A stretch of 64,000 nt of DNA from Chloranthus sessilifolius. Lineage: Eukaryota > Streptophyta > Magnoliopsida > Chloranthales > Chloranthaceae. Position 1 is the first letter of the stretch. Each line of letters begins with the position of its first letter. The position numbers and the translations under genes were made by a program. Location: assembly GCA_021018995.1 (NCBI GenBank), contig CM037590.1, positions 79,702,097 to 79,766,096 of the forward strand, given 5' to 3'. The notes beneath the pieces are model-generated. The model was given only the letters and a program-made list of their open reading frames with translations. It was not told where the DNA came from and ran no database searches. Below are positions 11,402 through 23,468 of the stretch, piece by piece.

Positions 11402-12196
11402 ATGTTGATCGATGGTCCTTTTGCTCATGTGCTTTTGGATTCGGGTGCTTCTCATTCATTCGTCTCCTTGAACTTCGCTAAGCGTCTTGATAAGGATTCA
11501 TCTCCTATGAGCATTCTTTTGACCATAGCAACTCCTCTGGGAAAGAGTGTGCTTACTGACAGAGTCTATCCTCGATGTTCTGCCCAGATTGAAACCCAGG
11601 CATTGGTTGTCGATCTAATTGAATTAAACTTCGAAGACTTCGATGTTATCCTAGGGATGGATTGGCTCGCTGAATCTCATGCGACCCTTGATTGTTTCGC
11701 AAAGACCGTGATTTTTACCCCTTTGGATGGACCGACATCTAAATTCAAGGGTGCACGAAAGGGTGCCATTCCGAAACTCTTTGCTTTACTAGAAGTCGAG
11801 GAAAAGTGGGGAGATATATTATCGATTCTTGTTGTAAACGAATTTGCTGGAGTTTTTCCTTATGAGGTGACGGGTTTGCCGCCGAGTAGGGAAGTCGAAT
11901 TTCAGATTGAGCTCGTACCTAGCACTGCACCGATAGCCAAGACTCCTTTCAAGATGGCACCTACAGAACTATCAGAATTGAAGAAACAGTTACAGGAACT
12001 ACAAGATAAGGGCTTTATTAGAAGAACCCAGTCACCATGGGGTGCTCCTGTGTTATTTGTAAAGAAGAATGACGGTTCTCAGAGATTGTGCATTGATTAT
12101 CGACAGTTGAACCAGACAACGTTTAAGAATAAGTATCCATTGCCACAAATCGATGTTCTATTTGATCAACTACAAGGGCGCACGATATTTCTCTAA
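11402..12196 (+). pseudogene. Protease and N-terminal reverse transcriptase
   Basis: The reading frame opens with [19 protein letters not shown], the aspartic protease active site (D-S-G), followed by VILGMDWL, the protease flap/C-terminal landmark. It continues into [23 protein letters not shown] and [17 protein letters not shown] single-base insertion near 12180 then throws it out of frame to a TAA, and RT continues in the next frame (12153 onward). The family normally has several hundred gag and zinc-knuckle residues before this point; here the sequence upstream is unrelated AT-rich DNA, so the start is a deletion junction rather than a true initiation site. The ATG at 11402 is only the first in frame. 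Confidence 0.9.
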
Positions 12197-13119
12197 GGTC
12201 GATCTGAGATTTGGATATCACCAGTTGAGGGTGAGAGAGTCTTATATAGCTAAAACAGCATTCAATATGAGGTATGGGCAGTTTGAATTTTTAATAATGC
12301 CTTTCGGATTGACTAATGCCCCTGCAATCTTTATGGACTTGATGAACCGTATTTTCAAGCCCTACTTGGATCAGTTTGTGGTAGTTTTCATTGACGACAT
12401 CCTGATCTACTCTAAGTCAGAAGAAGAGCACGTCGAACACTTAAAGATCATCTTACAAACCCTATTGGGCCACCAGTTGTATGCTAAGACGAGTAAATGC
12501 GAATTCTGGATGTGTGAGGTGGCATTTCTGGGCCACATAATTTCTGAGGCGGGGATTACTGTTGATCCTACAAAAATTGAAGCCATTGTGAATTGGGCGA
12601 GTCTCAAAAGTGTTACTGAAGTACGAAGTTTTCTTGGCTTAGCTGGTTACTATAGAAGGTTCGTGGAAGGTTTTTCAAAGATCTCAGGACCTCTTACCGA
12701 GCTGACCAAGAAAAATATGAAATTCATTTGGACCGATGAGTGCGAGAAGAGCTCTCTCGAGTTGAAGAAAAGGTTGACTATTGCTCCCATTCTAGTGATA
12801 CCTTCTGGCAGTGGTGGCTTTACCGTTAATACCGATGCGTCGTATAAAGGACAAGGTGGTGTCCTGATGCAGAATGAGAGAGTTGTAGCTTACCGATTCA
12901 GGCAGTTAAAGGAACATGAAAAGAGTTACCCTACACATGATCTAGAACTGGCCGCTATCATATTCGCGCTGAAGATCTGGAGACACTACCTGTATGGAGA
13001 GAAATTCATCATTTCCATGAATCATTAAAGTCTTAAATACCTTTTTATGTAGAAAGACTTGAATATGAGACAGAGAAGATGGTTGGAATTCCTAATCAAT
13101 TATGATTGCGAGATCAAAG
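12153..13119 (+). pseudogene. Reverse transcriptase core and RNase H
   Basis: Continuation of RT after the frameshift: [16 protein letters not shown], the catalytic [10 protein letters not shown] (two aspartates kept), [12 protein letters not shown] in the thumb, then RNase H with [16 protein letters not shown] and the [21 protein letters not shown] segment. The frame meets TAA at 13026-13028, where the family has Gln (HQSLKYL), and a second stop at about 13050, again at a Gln position. Another one-base shift near 13119 follows before integrase. RT and RNase H catalytic residues are present, so loss of function is by nonsense and frameshift only. Confidence 0.9.
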
Positions 13120-14452
13120 TATCATCTGGGAAAGGCTAATGTTGTTACAGATGCCCTCAACAGATTTGTTCCAAAACGGGAGATTCGACCAAGAGCATTG
13201 CTTTCGCACATTGTTATCACCTCTTCATTACTTGATCGAATCAAGGGACTACAGCTTGAAGATCCTACCCTTTTGAAATTAAAGGACAATGGGAAGTCTG
13301 AGATTACTGTCAGAGATGATGGGATGATGTTGTTCCAGGGACGCTACTGTGTACCTAATAATATAGAATTAAAACGAGAGATCTTAGACGAAGCCCATAA
13401 GTCTAAATTCGCTATTCACCCTAGGAACAATAAGATGTATAAGGGATTGAAGAAAATTTATTGGTGGAATGATATGAAGAGAGAGATCGCTGACTATGTG
13501 GCAAGGTGTCTCACATGCCAGCAAGTTAAAGTTGAACATCATAAACCACCTAGGTTACTTCAGCCACTACTGATTCTGGGTTTGAAATGGGAGAGTGTTG
13601 GTATGGATTTCATCACTGGGTTATCGAGAACCCTGAAGAGGAACGACGCTATTTGGGTTGTGGTCAATAGATTGACTAAATCGGGTCATTTTATTCCATA
13701 TCGCATGACCTATTCAGCTTCTCAGTTGACAGATATTTACATTCGTGAGATTGTCAGATTACATGGTGTGCCTACTGATATCGTATCTGATAACCCTCAT
13801 TTCACGTCAAGATTTTGACAAAACTTTCAAGATGGGATGGGGTCTAAGTTGAAATTTATCTCCGCTTTTCATCCTCAGACGGATGGGCAGACCCGAAGAC
13901 TGAATCAAGTGTTAGAGGATATGCTTTGCACTTGTGTACTGGACTTTAGAGGTAATTGGGACGAGCACCTACCTCTTGCGGAGTTCGCGTAAAATAATAG
14001 TTACTAGTCCACTATACAGATGGCTTCGTATGAAGCCTTATATGGGAGAAGTTGCAAAACTCCTCTGTGTTGGGATGAGGTCGGTGTAAGAAGTTAATTG
14101 GGACCTCAAATTGTTGAAGACACGTCCAAACAAGTTTAGTTGATCCGAGAACAAATGCGGATCGCACAGAGCAGACAGAAGAGTTACGCTGATCTGAAGC
14201 GTAAGAATTGGGATCTAATTGAAGGGGATAAAGTCTTTGTGAAAATCTCTCCTATGAAAGGAGTGATGAGATTCGGGCTAAAAGGAAAACTTAGTCCGAG
14301 ATTCATGGGAACATTTGAAGTTTTGAAGAGAATCGGAGAAACAACATATCGAGTGAAGCTACCACCAAAGTTTGCCGTTGTGCACAATATTTTTCATATA
14401 TCCATGTTAAAGAAATACATGGCAGACCCTACTCACGTCATCGATTGGGACC
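13102..14452 (+). pseudogene. Integrase
   Basis: It starts with SKYHLGKANVVTDALNR at the RNase H/integrase boundary. The zinc-binding HHCC module is seen as IHPRNNKMYKGLKK...YVARCLTCQQVK. The catalytic core has GMDFITGL and IVSDNPHFTSRF (two Asp). The segment TDGQTRRLNQVLEDML has Arg where the third catalytic residue, Glu, is expected (GQTER in relatives). Stops occur at 13816-13818 (a Trp position), about 13990, 14005, 14095 and 14138. The GPY/F-type module (GDKVFVKISPMKGVM, HNIFHISMLKKYM) follows. One frame covers the whole stretch, up to a shift near 14452. Confidence 0.88.
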
Positions 14453-14635
14453 CTTGGAGGTTTATAAGGATATGTCCATTGTGGTGGTGCCTATTCAGAT
14501 TATTGACGAAAAGAGCAAACCCTGAGGAATAAAGTTATATCACTGGTCCTTGTGATTTGGCAGCACCACTCTCGTGAGGAAGCCACTTGGGAGCGCGAGG
14601 ATATTATCAGGAAGGATTACCCCCATCTCTTCTAG
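14453..14635 (+). pseudogene. Chromodomain
   Basis: After a frameshift near 14452 the sequence encodes a chromodomain ending in WQHHSREEATWE and the terminal YPHLF before TAG at 14633-14635. This C-terminal domain directs chromoviruses to heterochromatin. It matches the chromodomain of the element at 343-431 in position and sequence style, placing both elements in the same lineage. Confidence 0.8.
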
Positions 14636-14670
14636 TAAGGTATGACTCAATTTCGAGGACGAAATTTTTT

Positions 14671-14684
14671 TAAGTAGGGAAGAA
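14671..14684 (+). promoter_or_regulatory. Polypurine tract (degenerate)
   Basis: TAAGTAGGGAAGAA precedes the 3' LTR start TGTTATG. It is purine-rich but interrupted, and follows CGAGGACGAAATTTTTTT, the usual pre-LTR context of this lineage. Confidence 0.75.
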
Positions 14685-15464
14685 TGTTATGATCTAAATT
14701 TTATATCTTTGATACACCTAAAATATGCGTATGTGTTTAAGATCGTATTCCCCATATGCCTTGACTTTTCAAAATGTTTTATCTAAAAATACATGTTTCA
14801 GTTTTTCAAGCTCTTATATTTATTTTCGTCATTTATAAACAAAAGTTGTGTAATAGCCTACTGGTTAAAAGCTTTAAGTTCTAGATAAGAGGTCTAGGGA
14901 TCAAACCTTGCTATGTGTATTCTAAACCCCTATTTTGGACTTTGAGGTAAACGCTTATACACTCTTCCTTGGTGTGTTAGCTTAACACCGGATAATCCCC
15001 AAAATATAATAAAGAAGTGTCTTACGGAGAACCCTAAATTATCAACTCATTTAGAGTTCTTTTTAAGAATAGAGCCATCAGAGACCTTAGAGACCTTAGA
15101 GAAGAAATTCTAGATCTATCTTCCTAGAACCCTTCTTTTGGAAGTGCGGCGAGACGTTGGCGTATATTCTCAAGCGGCCTTCGCCTTCTTCTAAAATTAT
15201 CATCATTGTTGAGATCTTAATCTAATCGTGGTGGTACGATCGATCTAGGTATGGAGAAATCATGCTTTTCATTAAACTTAAAATATTAGTTTTTAAATAG
15301 ATTTTTATGTAAATTAGTGAGTTTATTTCATGAATAATGAATGGATGATTAAATGAATGCATACTATGATTGGTGATCCTTAATATTAATAATTTTAATT
15401 AAGAAGAAGATGATTGAAATCCTATCATGTGATTTGATGCATTTTGATATGTGCTCACAGAAGT

Positions 15465-15995
15465 ATGTCAATCGATTGACGATTGGATGTCAATCGATTG
15501 AGGATTAAATGATATTATTTTAGAAAAATACACAGAATTATGTCAATCGATTGAGGATTGTATGTCAATCGATTGAGGAGGAATATTAAAGTAAATACCA
15601 ATAAATGATATTGTTTTGGAAAAGTACACATAATTATGTCAATCGATTGACGATTGGATGTCAATCGATTGAGAATTAAATGATATTAATTTAGAAAAAT
15701 GCACAGAATTATGTCAATCGATTGAGGATTGTATGCCAATCGATTGAGGAGGAATATTAAAGTAAATACTAATAAATGATATTGTTTTGGAAAAGTACAC
15801 ATAATTATGTCAATCGATTGACGATTGGATGTCAATCGATTGAAGATGAACATTAAATGGTAACAGACAAAACTCAATAGATTGAGCCTGAGCATGGATT
15901 TATGTCAATGGATTGAGAAATCAATCCATTGAGCATGAATAGAGTTTAATGGATTGAAAAATCAATGGATTGAGCTAAAATCAATAGTTTGAGCC
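15465..15995 (+). repeat. TCAATCGATTGA / TCAATGGATTGA array (3' LTR)
   Basis: Counterpart of 9340-9960 with fewer repeat blocks. The paired palindromes and the switch to TCAATGGATTGA are kept. Confidence 0.92.
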
Positions 15996-16284
15996 TAAAC
16001 ATGAACGCAATAGATTGAGTGTGAATAGTTAAGTTCTATATTCAAGTTCTTCTTATAACAATGTCATTAAATGTTAATATTTATGCACCATGATCGTATG
16101 ATATGCACTATAATATTTATATACCATGATTGTGTACACTTTAATATTCATGTACCATGATTAAATGCACTTAAATGCTTATGTATTATGATGTCACTCT
16201 TATGCACTTTACATGTTTCATGATGATCTATATAATGCACAACTAAGACATGTAAAATATGATGAAATATCAAACTATGATCAA

Positions 16285-16640
16285 CGAGCATTAGACCCAA
16301 CATCTCGTACAGGATGGAGTCTAAGAAGGTATTAGACCCAACATTTTGTGCTTGATGGAGTCTAACTAAACTCGAATAAGGAGCATTAGACCCAACATCT
16401 TGTACACGATGGAGTCTAAGAAGGTATTAGACCCAACATCTTGTGTAAGATGGAGTCTAACTAAACAAGAGTATAATGAGCATGATTAAGCCCAACGTCT
16501 TGAGTGGGACGGAGTTTGACATGCAATAAATGATATGATTCATTAGACCCAACGTCTTGAGCATAACAGAGTCTAACTAAACAAGTGATAAGCATGATTA
16601 AGACCCAACATCTTAAGTGGGACGGAGTCTAACGTGCATT
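16285..16640 (+). repeat. Hairpin-unit array (3' LTR)
   Basis: Seven units collinear with 10222-10580. The fifth unit here has intact CGTC/GACG pairing where the 5' LTR copy has GACA. Confidence 0.88.
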
Positions 16641-17252
16641 AAATGACAAGCAAGATAAAATTAAAAGAAATGATACACTCATGTAATATTGATATATATT
16701 TATGTTCAATTTATTTCAGCTTATTGAGATTATACATGCTACATGTACACACACAAAAAATATATTGAAATATTTATATGGCTATGACTGATATTTTATG
16801 CTTCAATGGATTGCATGTCTGATCCATACAAGTGTAAACTTACACCCCTTCTTGATATGGGTGACCAGATGAGACAGGTATCGCCGATAAGAATGTATGG
16901 GTCTATGGCGATGAGATGGCACGTGGTGCTCAGGAAACTGGACTGAATGGTGATGATGGCTTCGTGGCGTAATTAGCTATTTTCCTTTCTAGTTATTAGT
17001 GGCTTTAAATAAATGAGACATTGATCAGTTAGTATTTTTATTAAGATTGTTTAAGCTTTAATCATACTAGACTTGTTATTGGAATAAGAACATTATCATG
17101 GGTTTTATTTTGATTAATTAATGTTTAAAAAAAAAATTATTTTCCGCTATTTAAGGTGCTTTTATCACCTTAATATGTTTTTGTGGTTCACGATACGAAG
17201 GTACGCTCTAAGATCTTACAATCAAGAGGTTGTGAGATCTTGGGTCGCTACA

Positions 17253-17257
17253 TAAAG
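17253..17257. repeat. Target site duplication TAAAG (right)
   Basis: Matches 8550-8554 exactly and directly follows the LTR end CTACA. Confidence 0.93.
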
Positions 17258-18652
17258 ATAGAAATTAAATTAGGGCTATGAATAGGGTTGTCCCTAACCT
17301 ACTTCAACAATTATTCGTCTCGTTCCTATCAAAATATTGTGAAACGTGTAAAGTGAGTACGAAAGACCATAACCACGAAAAATCAAGTCAACTTTCAAGA
17401 TCATTTAGGCAGCGTTTGAGTAGGTCTTATAAGAGTAGACACAGCTCTTGCTTGCTCTTTTCCTGAGCAAATAAAATCTGTTATGGTAGAGATTAGTTTT
17501 ATCACTTAAAGGAGCTTCTTGCCAAAGCAAATGGGGTAAGGAGCTATGTTACCAAACGAAAAAACAGTTTCCTACTGGAGTCAATGAGCGAAAGAGTCTG
17601 CTCTTTGGCCGAAAGAGCTAATCCAACGGCATGCTTAAACACATACAATTAAAATGCTAGATCATACGTTGAAGGGCAATGAGCCTAAAAATTACACTTT
17701 GTTGGAGATTTGAACCATCAAATACCAACCATTGCTCCCAATTTTAGTGACCTATATTAAAGTTTACTAATGGATATTAAAGTTTACTAATTAAATGGTT
17801 CAACTCCACTTATAGGCATGATTCTTTAGGTTTAACATGGGCTAATTATGAATTGCGGTCGACTTGGATAATTTAAATTGACTACAAATATTTGCTAGTC
17901 ATATAATAGTAAAACCACACATTAATGTTTTACGATCAAAAGTGTAATTTAATGGTGCAAGAACACTTAAGCATCACTTTGTTGTTGAAATATAGCTTTT
18001 GATCACAAACAACAACTATCGACCTTTGAGTGATCATTATATTGTCTCATTTCATTCACATATTTTCATGTAAGTCATCCCATAAATCATGTTGTCTCTT
18101 GAGAAAACCAATCTTCATTTGCTAAACCAATCCATCTGATGCAAATATGCAATCATGGTATTTAATATGACCATTAGATAATTATAAAATAGCCTATACA
18201 TCTATTCTAAGTGAATAATATGTACATATAATTATTATTTTTCTTGATGACGGTATCTAGGCCTCTTAGAGCACCCGATTAAGTCCTCATGTGTAACACC
18301 CACACATCACACATACCAGGTAAGTAGGGATAAATCCCTCCGGGTGGCCAACATAAAATATGTAAGTATAATACTTTTTCATTTGCAATTAGCACTTTTC
18401 AAATTCGTCATCCAACATTTTATTTGTTAGTTATTTGGGTTTACCCAACCCAAAATTTGGGCATCTTGAAGTTTATTAAATTGATGAGGAAAGTTTTCAT
18501 TTGGGTGTACCCAACATAAAATATGCATGTATAGAAAAATTTTGAGGCCTGAGCAAAACCCAATACATGAGATCGAAACCCAACAATAGCCAGAGGCTAC
18601 AACTGAAGTCCAACTACTCGCGGCCAAGCTCTAGTTGCCGCTAAAAAGCTCA
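17258..18652. other. Non-coding interval
   Basis: AT-rich sequence without a recognisable gene or repeat family. It is the original left flank of the composite element: it joins to 55145 once the composite and one GCTAA are removed. Confidence 0.6.
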
Positions 18653-18657
18653 GCTAA
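18653..18657. repeat. Target site duplication GCTAA (left) of the composite
   Basis: GCTAA directly precedes the LTR end TGTTACGACC at 18658 and recurs at 55140-55144 after the last LTR. Confidence 0.9.
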
Positions 18658-21600
18658 TGTTACGACCCAAAATTTTATCCCATCTCGAAGGCCTAAAATT
18701 TTGAGTTATGACCTGCACATGTCCCAGATATGCTAAGCGGGCATACACTTAATCAGAGTTATCGCGCAAATCTGGTTCCATGAAATTCGTGAAATCCAAC
18801 ATATAAAGGTGAAATATAAGACAATCAAAAATGTGGAATAGATGCAATAAAATACCATAAATTCACAAACAAAATGTAAGTCAAGTTGGAGACAAATCCG
18901 ATAAAATAAAATCAGAGTCAACAATAATAACATATAACAAAATCCAATACCGAGTCTGCAAAATCAATATTCAGTACTCGGATCAAAATCAGCACCGTAG
19001 TCCTCCAGATAGCTGGCAACGTCGCCCTTTAAAGGCTCCTGGTAATCAATGTCCACCAGGTCGACGTACTCATAACCAATCGGATCAGATAAACCAACAT
19101 CCACTCCGTCAATATAGTCACCTACAGCTGTTAGATTATTGTGGGATGAGTTTACTCAGTCACGTAAACTCAGTGGATACACCACCAATCTACCACATTC
19201 TACTCAGGTGCATTGTGGATGCATCAAATGAGTGATAAACATAATATCTCAAAGAAATCAGAACATAATAACAAGATCAAGTGCATATCATAACCTCATG
19301 TCCTACTCATTAATGCAAGACCATGATCTAAACACTCATATCCTAACGTACCTTATCATATCTTATATCATATCATATCTCATAACATGCAATATCTTAT
19401 TATTCTCGTACATACGTCTGTACATCGCATGAGCGTAACTAACATACTCATAAAATCCTAAATGACCTGTGTCAGAGTCGCTACTCGAGCTATCATGTGA
19501 GGGTCACTATAGTATCATACCACCATATCATAACGCCCTCCATATCATATCATATCATACACCCCATCCAGTCACAGGGGCGGCTGGCGACTCATAACTC
19601 ATAATGCCTCCTAGAGACATTCGTCTTAACTGAAAGACATTATTGCCCTTACGGTGGCAATGCAAGGAACGACACATATAGAGACTTAAATTGTTAATAT
19701 TTTATTGGCCTATACACGATTTCTTATTATAGCAACATATCTTATCTTACTGACTCATAACATATCATACCAAGTCATATCTCCTCATATTTTTATGACC
19801 CAAAGGTCCAGACCTCGTACGTTAACCTATATATTATCCTATCATATTAGAACTCAGGGTGATCGGGTCACCGTATATGCCACCGTCTACGAGACTACAC
19901 TGAATTCATACTCATCCAACTTGTCATGATGTCCCATACCACCATGAGTTATAAGGCATATGAATACAGTATAATCTCTGCTTCGATATCATCCCAGCAA
20001 ATCACAACGCCCAAGCGTAAGCAAGATCTTATACACTCTCATACATATGACTTAAGATGTCTTTAACTCATATCATGATTAAAGTGGAAACACAGAAATA
20101 TCACACGTATAAAAGATTTATATTAAATTTTATTAGGTTTATACATATATTTATTTACAAAACAATAATATAAATATAGCATAGGGGAGTTAATAGTGTC
20201 TTTTCGATCAGAGTTCGATTCTCACGATGTATCGAATTTCTAACACTTCGAGTTATCGAAATGATCGCATTGAAGCAATAAAAGTGATATAAATATAGTG
20301 TACTATAATTAAATGATTAAATTTAAAATGTGTTAATTCTTAAATTAGGTGGATCACGACCATCGATCGAAAAGTGTAAGTTATTAATGTGCACTATATT
20401 TTTGCTCATGCAAGTGGAGTTATATTATAAAACAATAATAATAATATTAATTAATGTCTGATCGGAACGAGAGTCGTTCGATTGGATAAAATATACTATA
20501 ATATAAGATCAATGAATTCGGAATAGGAGTGATGCCATGCCTGCATATTAAAAGCAATTTTAATGATTAAAATAAGGTAACTCTAGAGTACTGTAGCTTA
20601 TATAAAAGTATTATAAAATAAAAAGTTATATAATACTTTACGTAAATTCATGGTACAAGCAAAAGAGATCAGGATTCCTTATTTTATAATATTATATGAT
20701 ATCAGTCTTCCCTTTTTAAATGATATTATATAATATAAGATTTTACCTTAATATAATATTATAATACATAAGCCTTTACTATAATATAATATTATATACT
20801 TATATAGTATAAGCCTTTAAGGTCAGCTGAGATTGAGGTGTCCGGACTCATTGGGATAAAACAAGTAGGAACTAATTAGTTTAATTAGTGGGTCTCGGTC
20901 CAACACCAGATGGGTCACAGTCCAATATCAGATGGGTCATGGTCCAACATCAGATGGGTCCCAACATCGGATGGGTCACGGTCCAACATCAGATGGGTCA
21001 CGGACTAACACTAGATGGATCACGGTCCACATCAAATGGGTCACAGTCCACATCAGATGGGTCACAGTACAACACCAGATGGGTCAAGGCCCAACATCAG
21101 ATGGGTCGAGGCCGACATTAGATGAATCACGGTCCGATATCAGATGGGTCAAGGTCCAACATCAGATGGGTCAAGGCCAACATCAGATGGGTCATGGTCC
21201 AACATCGGATGAGTCGAGGTCCACATTAGATGGGTCGAGGTCCACAATCAGATGGGTCTCGATCCACAATAAGATGGATCTACTTTAATTTAATATATAA
21301 ATCATCATTTTATATGACTTGAATTTCTAAAATCACAAGTCACATGGCCTAACAAGTAGGGGACGGTCATAACATAATTTGTAAGGAGTCAACAATCTGC
21401 CATTATTTCAATTTTCTTAATATTTACTAACAATTTTGTAATAGCTATCGAAATATTAAAAGTACCTGAGTATCAGAGAAATTACGAGGTAGAAATTTGA
21501 TAATTATAAAATTAACATGTTTAAATACAGGACTCTAATAAATGTAAAGGTTAACTGTTAATAAAAATTTTATATTAATGGCTATATGTAAACTTTACTA

Positions 21601-22693
21601 GGTCCTAATCTCAATAGAAAAAGTGAGGAAGATCTACTTTCAGTTACTCATATTTTATTTGTTGTGTATAGGAGAGTACAACCATAAGATCCATGTGCTT
21701 TAAATATGTGTGGCAAGATAAAAAGTGAAAAACAATTGGTAGAAGTAAAACAAGAAAAAAATCGGGAAAACGTAAAGGAATGTTTAAAAATATTAAATTA
21801 AATATTTATTTTGATACAAATGAGGAAGAAAATAATAGAAAATAATAGAAAAGATCTTAAAACAAAAAAATAATAATTAAAATAAAATCTACCACAGAGA
21901 AGAGGAAAACAAATTAATTTTAATCTATGGCTAAGGGTTAGCCATCTCATTCTTCTTTATTAGCAATTAAAAAAATAAGTATAAAATAGAGTTCATTTAT
22001 TTAGCCCGTCGATACGCGATCGAACATATCCTACGCGATAGGATCTGAGAAGAACGAGATGGATGGATGGGTACTCACCTCTTAAAGCGTGATAGAAAAA
22101 TCAACAGCAATTAGGGTGATAGAGATCGGCGTCCACGCGATGGCCCATCCACGATTTCTCCTTCTTCCTCCTCGACCTTGATGGCAGAGATAACCCACAG
22201 TGTTCTTTGTGAAAGAAATGTCAAGGATTTATGGAAGAGATTAAAGGGTTTTTAGAAAAGGGGTGGGTGAAGGAGTTGTGACGGCTAGGATTTTTTAGGA
22301 GGAAAGAGACTGCTAAGGTTTCTTTTAAGAAGAATTCTCTTTAGGGTTTTTCGTAACATCTTATTTAAGATATATGAGAAGAAATTTAGTGTTAAGCTAT
22401 CACACCAAATAATTGTGTATAGGCTTTTACTTCATGATCCAAAATAAAGGTTTAAAGCCTTTGTAACACGTTTCGACCTTTAGAACTCTTGTCAACAATT
22501 CAAGCCTTTTACCAGCAAGCTATCACATAGCTTGTGTTAAATAAAGATAGTTTTAAATATAAAAGCTTTTGAAAAACCCAAATCTATACTTTCTCAACTA
22601 GGGTAGGTTCTTTTTGGGAGCGCTACTACCGAGGATGGTGCAAAGCACATCTAACACCACAATATTAAGTGCGCTAAAAATCAGGTCGTTACA
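18658..22693 (-). repeat. LTR A (4.0 kb)
   Basis: On the minus strand it starts TGTAACGACCTGATTTTTAG next to the polypurine tract (22694-22706) and ends GGGTCGTAACA. It carries the 22-bp array at 20888-21285. It aligns throughout with LTR B and LTR C, by eye at about 90%. Confidence 0.9.
20888..21285 (-). repeat. 22-bp tandem array in LTR A
   Basis: About 18 units of roughly 22 bases with the form GATGGGTCACGGTCCAACATCA on the plus strand. The joint between units is CATCAGATG, a 9-base palindrome. Because 22 is not a multiple of three, all frames read as repetitive Met-Gly-His-Gly-type peptides, which I do not call as protein. Confidence 0.92.
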
Positions 22694-23468
22694 TTCTCCC
22701 CCCCTTATAATATTTTCATCCTTGAAAATTATGCGATGGTGGTGATGAGCTTCGAATACTTCTCCACAATCTCAGCTTCTCTTTAAAAGTCAACAATTCA
22801 ACGTTAACAAAAATCAGGTTCGTTACATGCTCCCCTCAAAATTTCCATCCTCGAATATTAGGCATTGATTATAAACTAATATCTTCATATCTTTATTATT
22901 CTCGAATTACCAATAAAACTTTTATATTTTCAACACCTAATATTTGACATCATGACGGTATGGTCCCCATCTCTTTATGATGGTGGTCGACTCTAATTCA
23001 TTAATTTATAAAATAATTTGATCTAATGTCACAGATTTCTCTAAATGTGCGGTATGTCAAACTTTAGTCGGATATTTACTTAATCCAATTATTACAGTCA
23101 TTTCTATTCCTATAATTGGCATCTTAGATCACCTAAAATCTTAAATGGTCAAATCTTCAAGGATTTATTTATCTAATTGCCCTCAATTTTAAGAAAGTTT
23201 GATCCATTATTTCTCAATCCTTATAGGTTATTTCTAATGTTTCTCATAAGTTCCTAACTATATACGTTACTATGAAATAAGTCTTTAAATACAAAATTGA
23301 ACCTTAGGGTCTTCTATCATCAATGATCGAACTTCCTTAAAACTAATAAGTCCTCAAAAGATCTAAAGTCCGGGGTCTATTTGAATCATCATAACCTCAA
23401 TCAACATTTCGTACCTATATAACCCATACAATCCTCAAGGAAGTAGAGTCTGAGCTCTGATACTACTC
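22694..23468 (-). other. Internal region 1 of the non-autonomous element
   Basis: Only 775 bases, with no gag, protease or RT. Reading on the minus strand it has the primer site at the LTR B side (complement of 23452-23465, TAGTATCAGAGCTC, one base off TGGTATCAGAGC) and a polypurine tract at the LTR A side (TAAGGGGGGGGAGAA, complement of 22694-22706 region). Inside, at 22808-22862, is a second, imperfect copy of the 'polypurine tract plus LTR start' junction. Confidence 0.8.

Larger units (their letters stand above)
8555..17252 (+). mobile_element. Tekay/Del-like chromovirus, full-ended but gag-less
   Basis: This 8.7-kb element has two similar LTRs (8555-11192 and 14685-17252), a 5-bp duplication TAAAG, a primer site TGGTATCAGAGC, and a pol region with protease, RT, RNase H, integrase and chromodomain. 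The internal region is only ~3.5 kb: protease begins about 200 bases after the primer site, so gag is missing. Pol has at least three frameshifts and several in-frame stops. The LTRs are clearly diverged by eye, mostly by transitions, so the insertion is old. It could have moved only with proteins from another copy. Confidence 0.95.
14685..17252 (+). repeat. 3' LTR (2568 bp)
   Basis: Collinear with 8555-11192 from TGTTATGATC to GGTCGCTACA. It contains the same two arrays, one repeat block shorter. The differences from the 5' LTR are scattered, mainly transitions. Confidence 0.95.

Noticed and set aside
18733..18933. Hydrophobic minus-strand ORF, also at 51094-51276
   Set aside because: Lies within LTR A/C; not kept open in LTR B, so not a gene.
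20888..21288. Overlapping ORFs of repetitive Met-Gly-His/Gly-Ser-Thr-type peptides
   Set aside because: They are frame readings of the 22-bp array; the same occurs at 25709-26218 and 53316-53714. No start context, no domain, and the LTR runs on the other strand.
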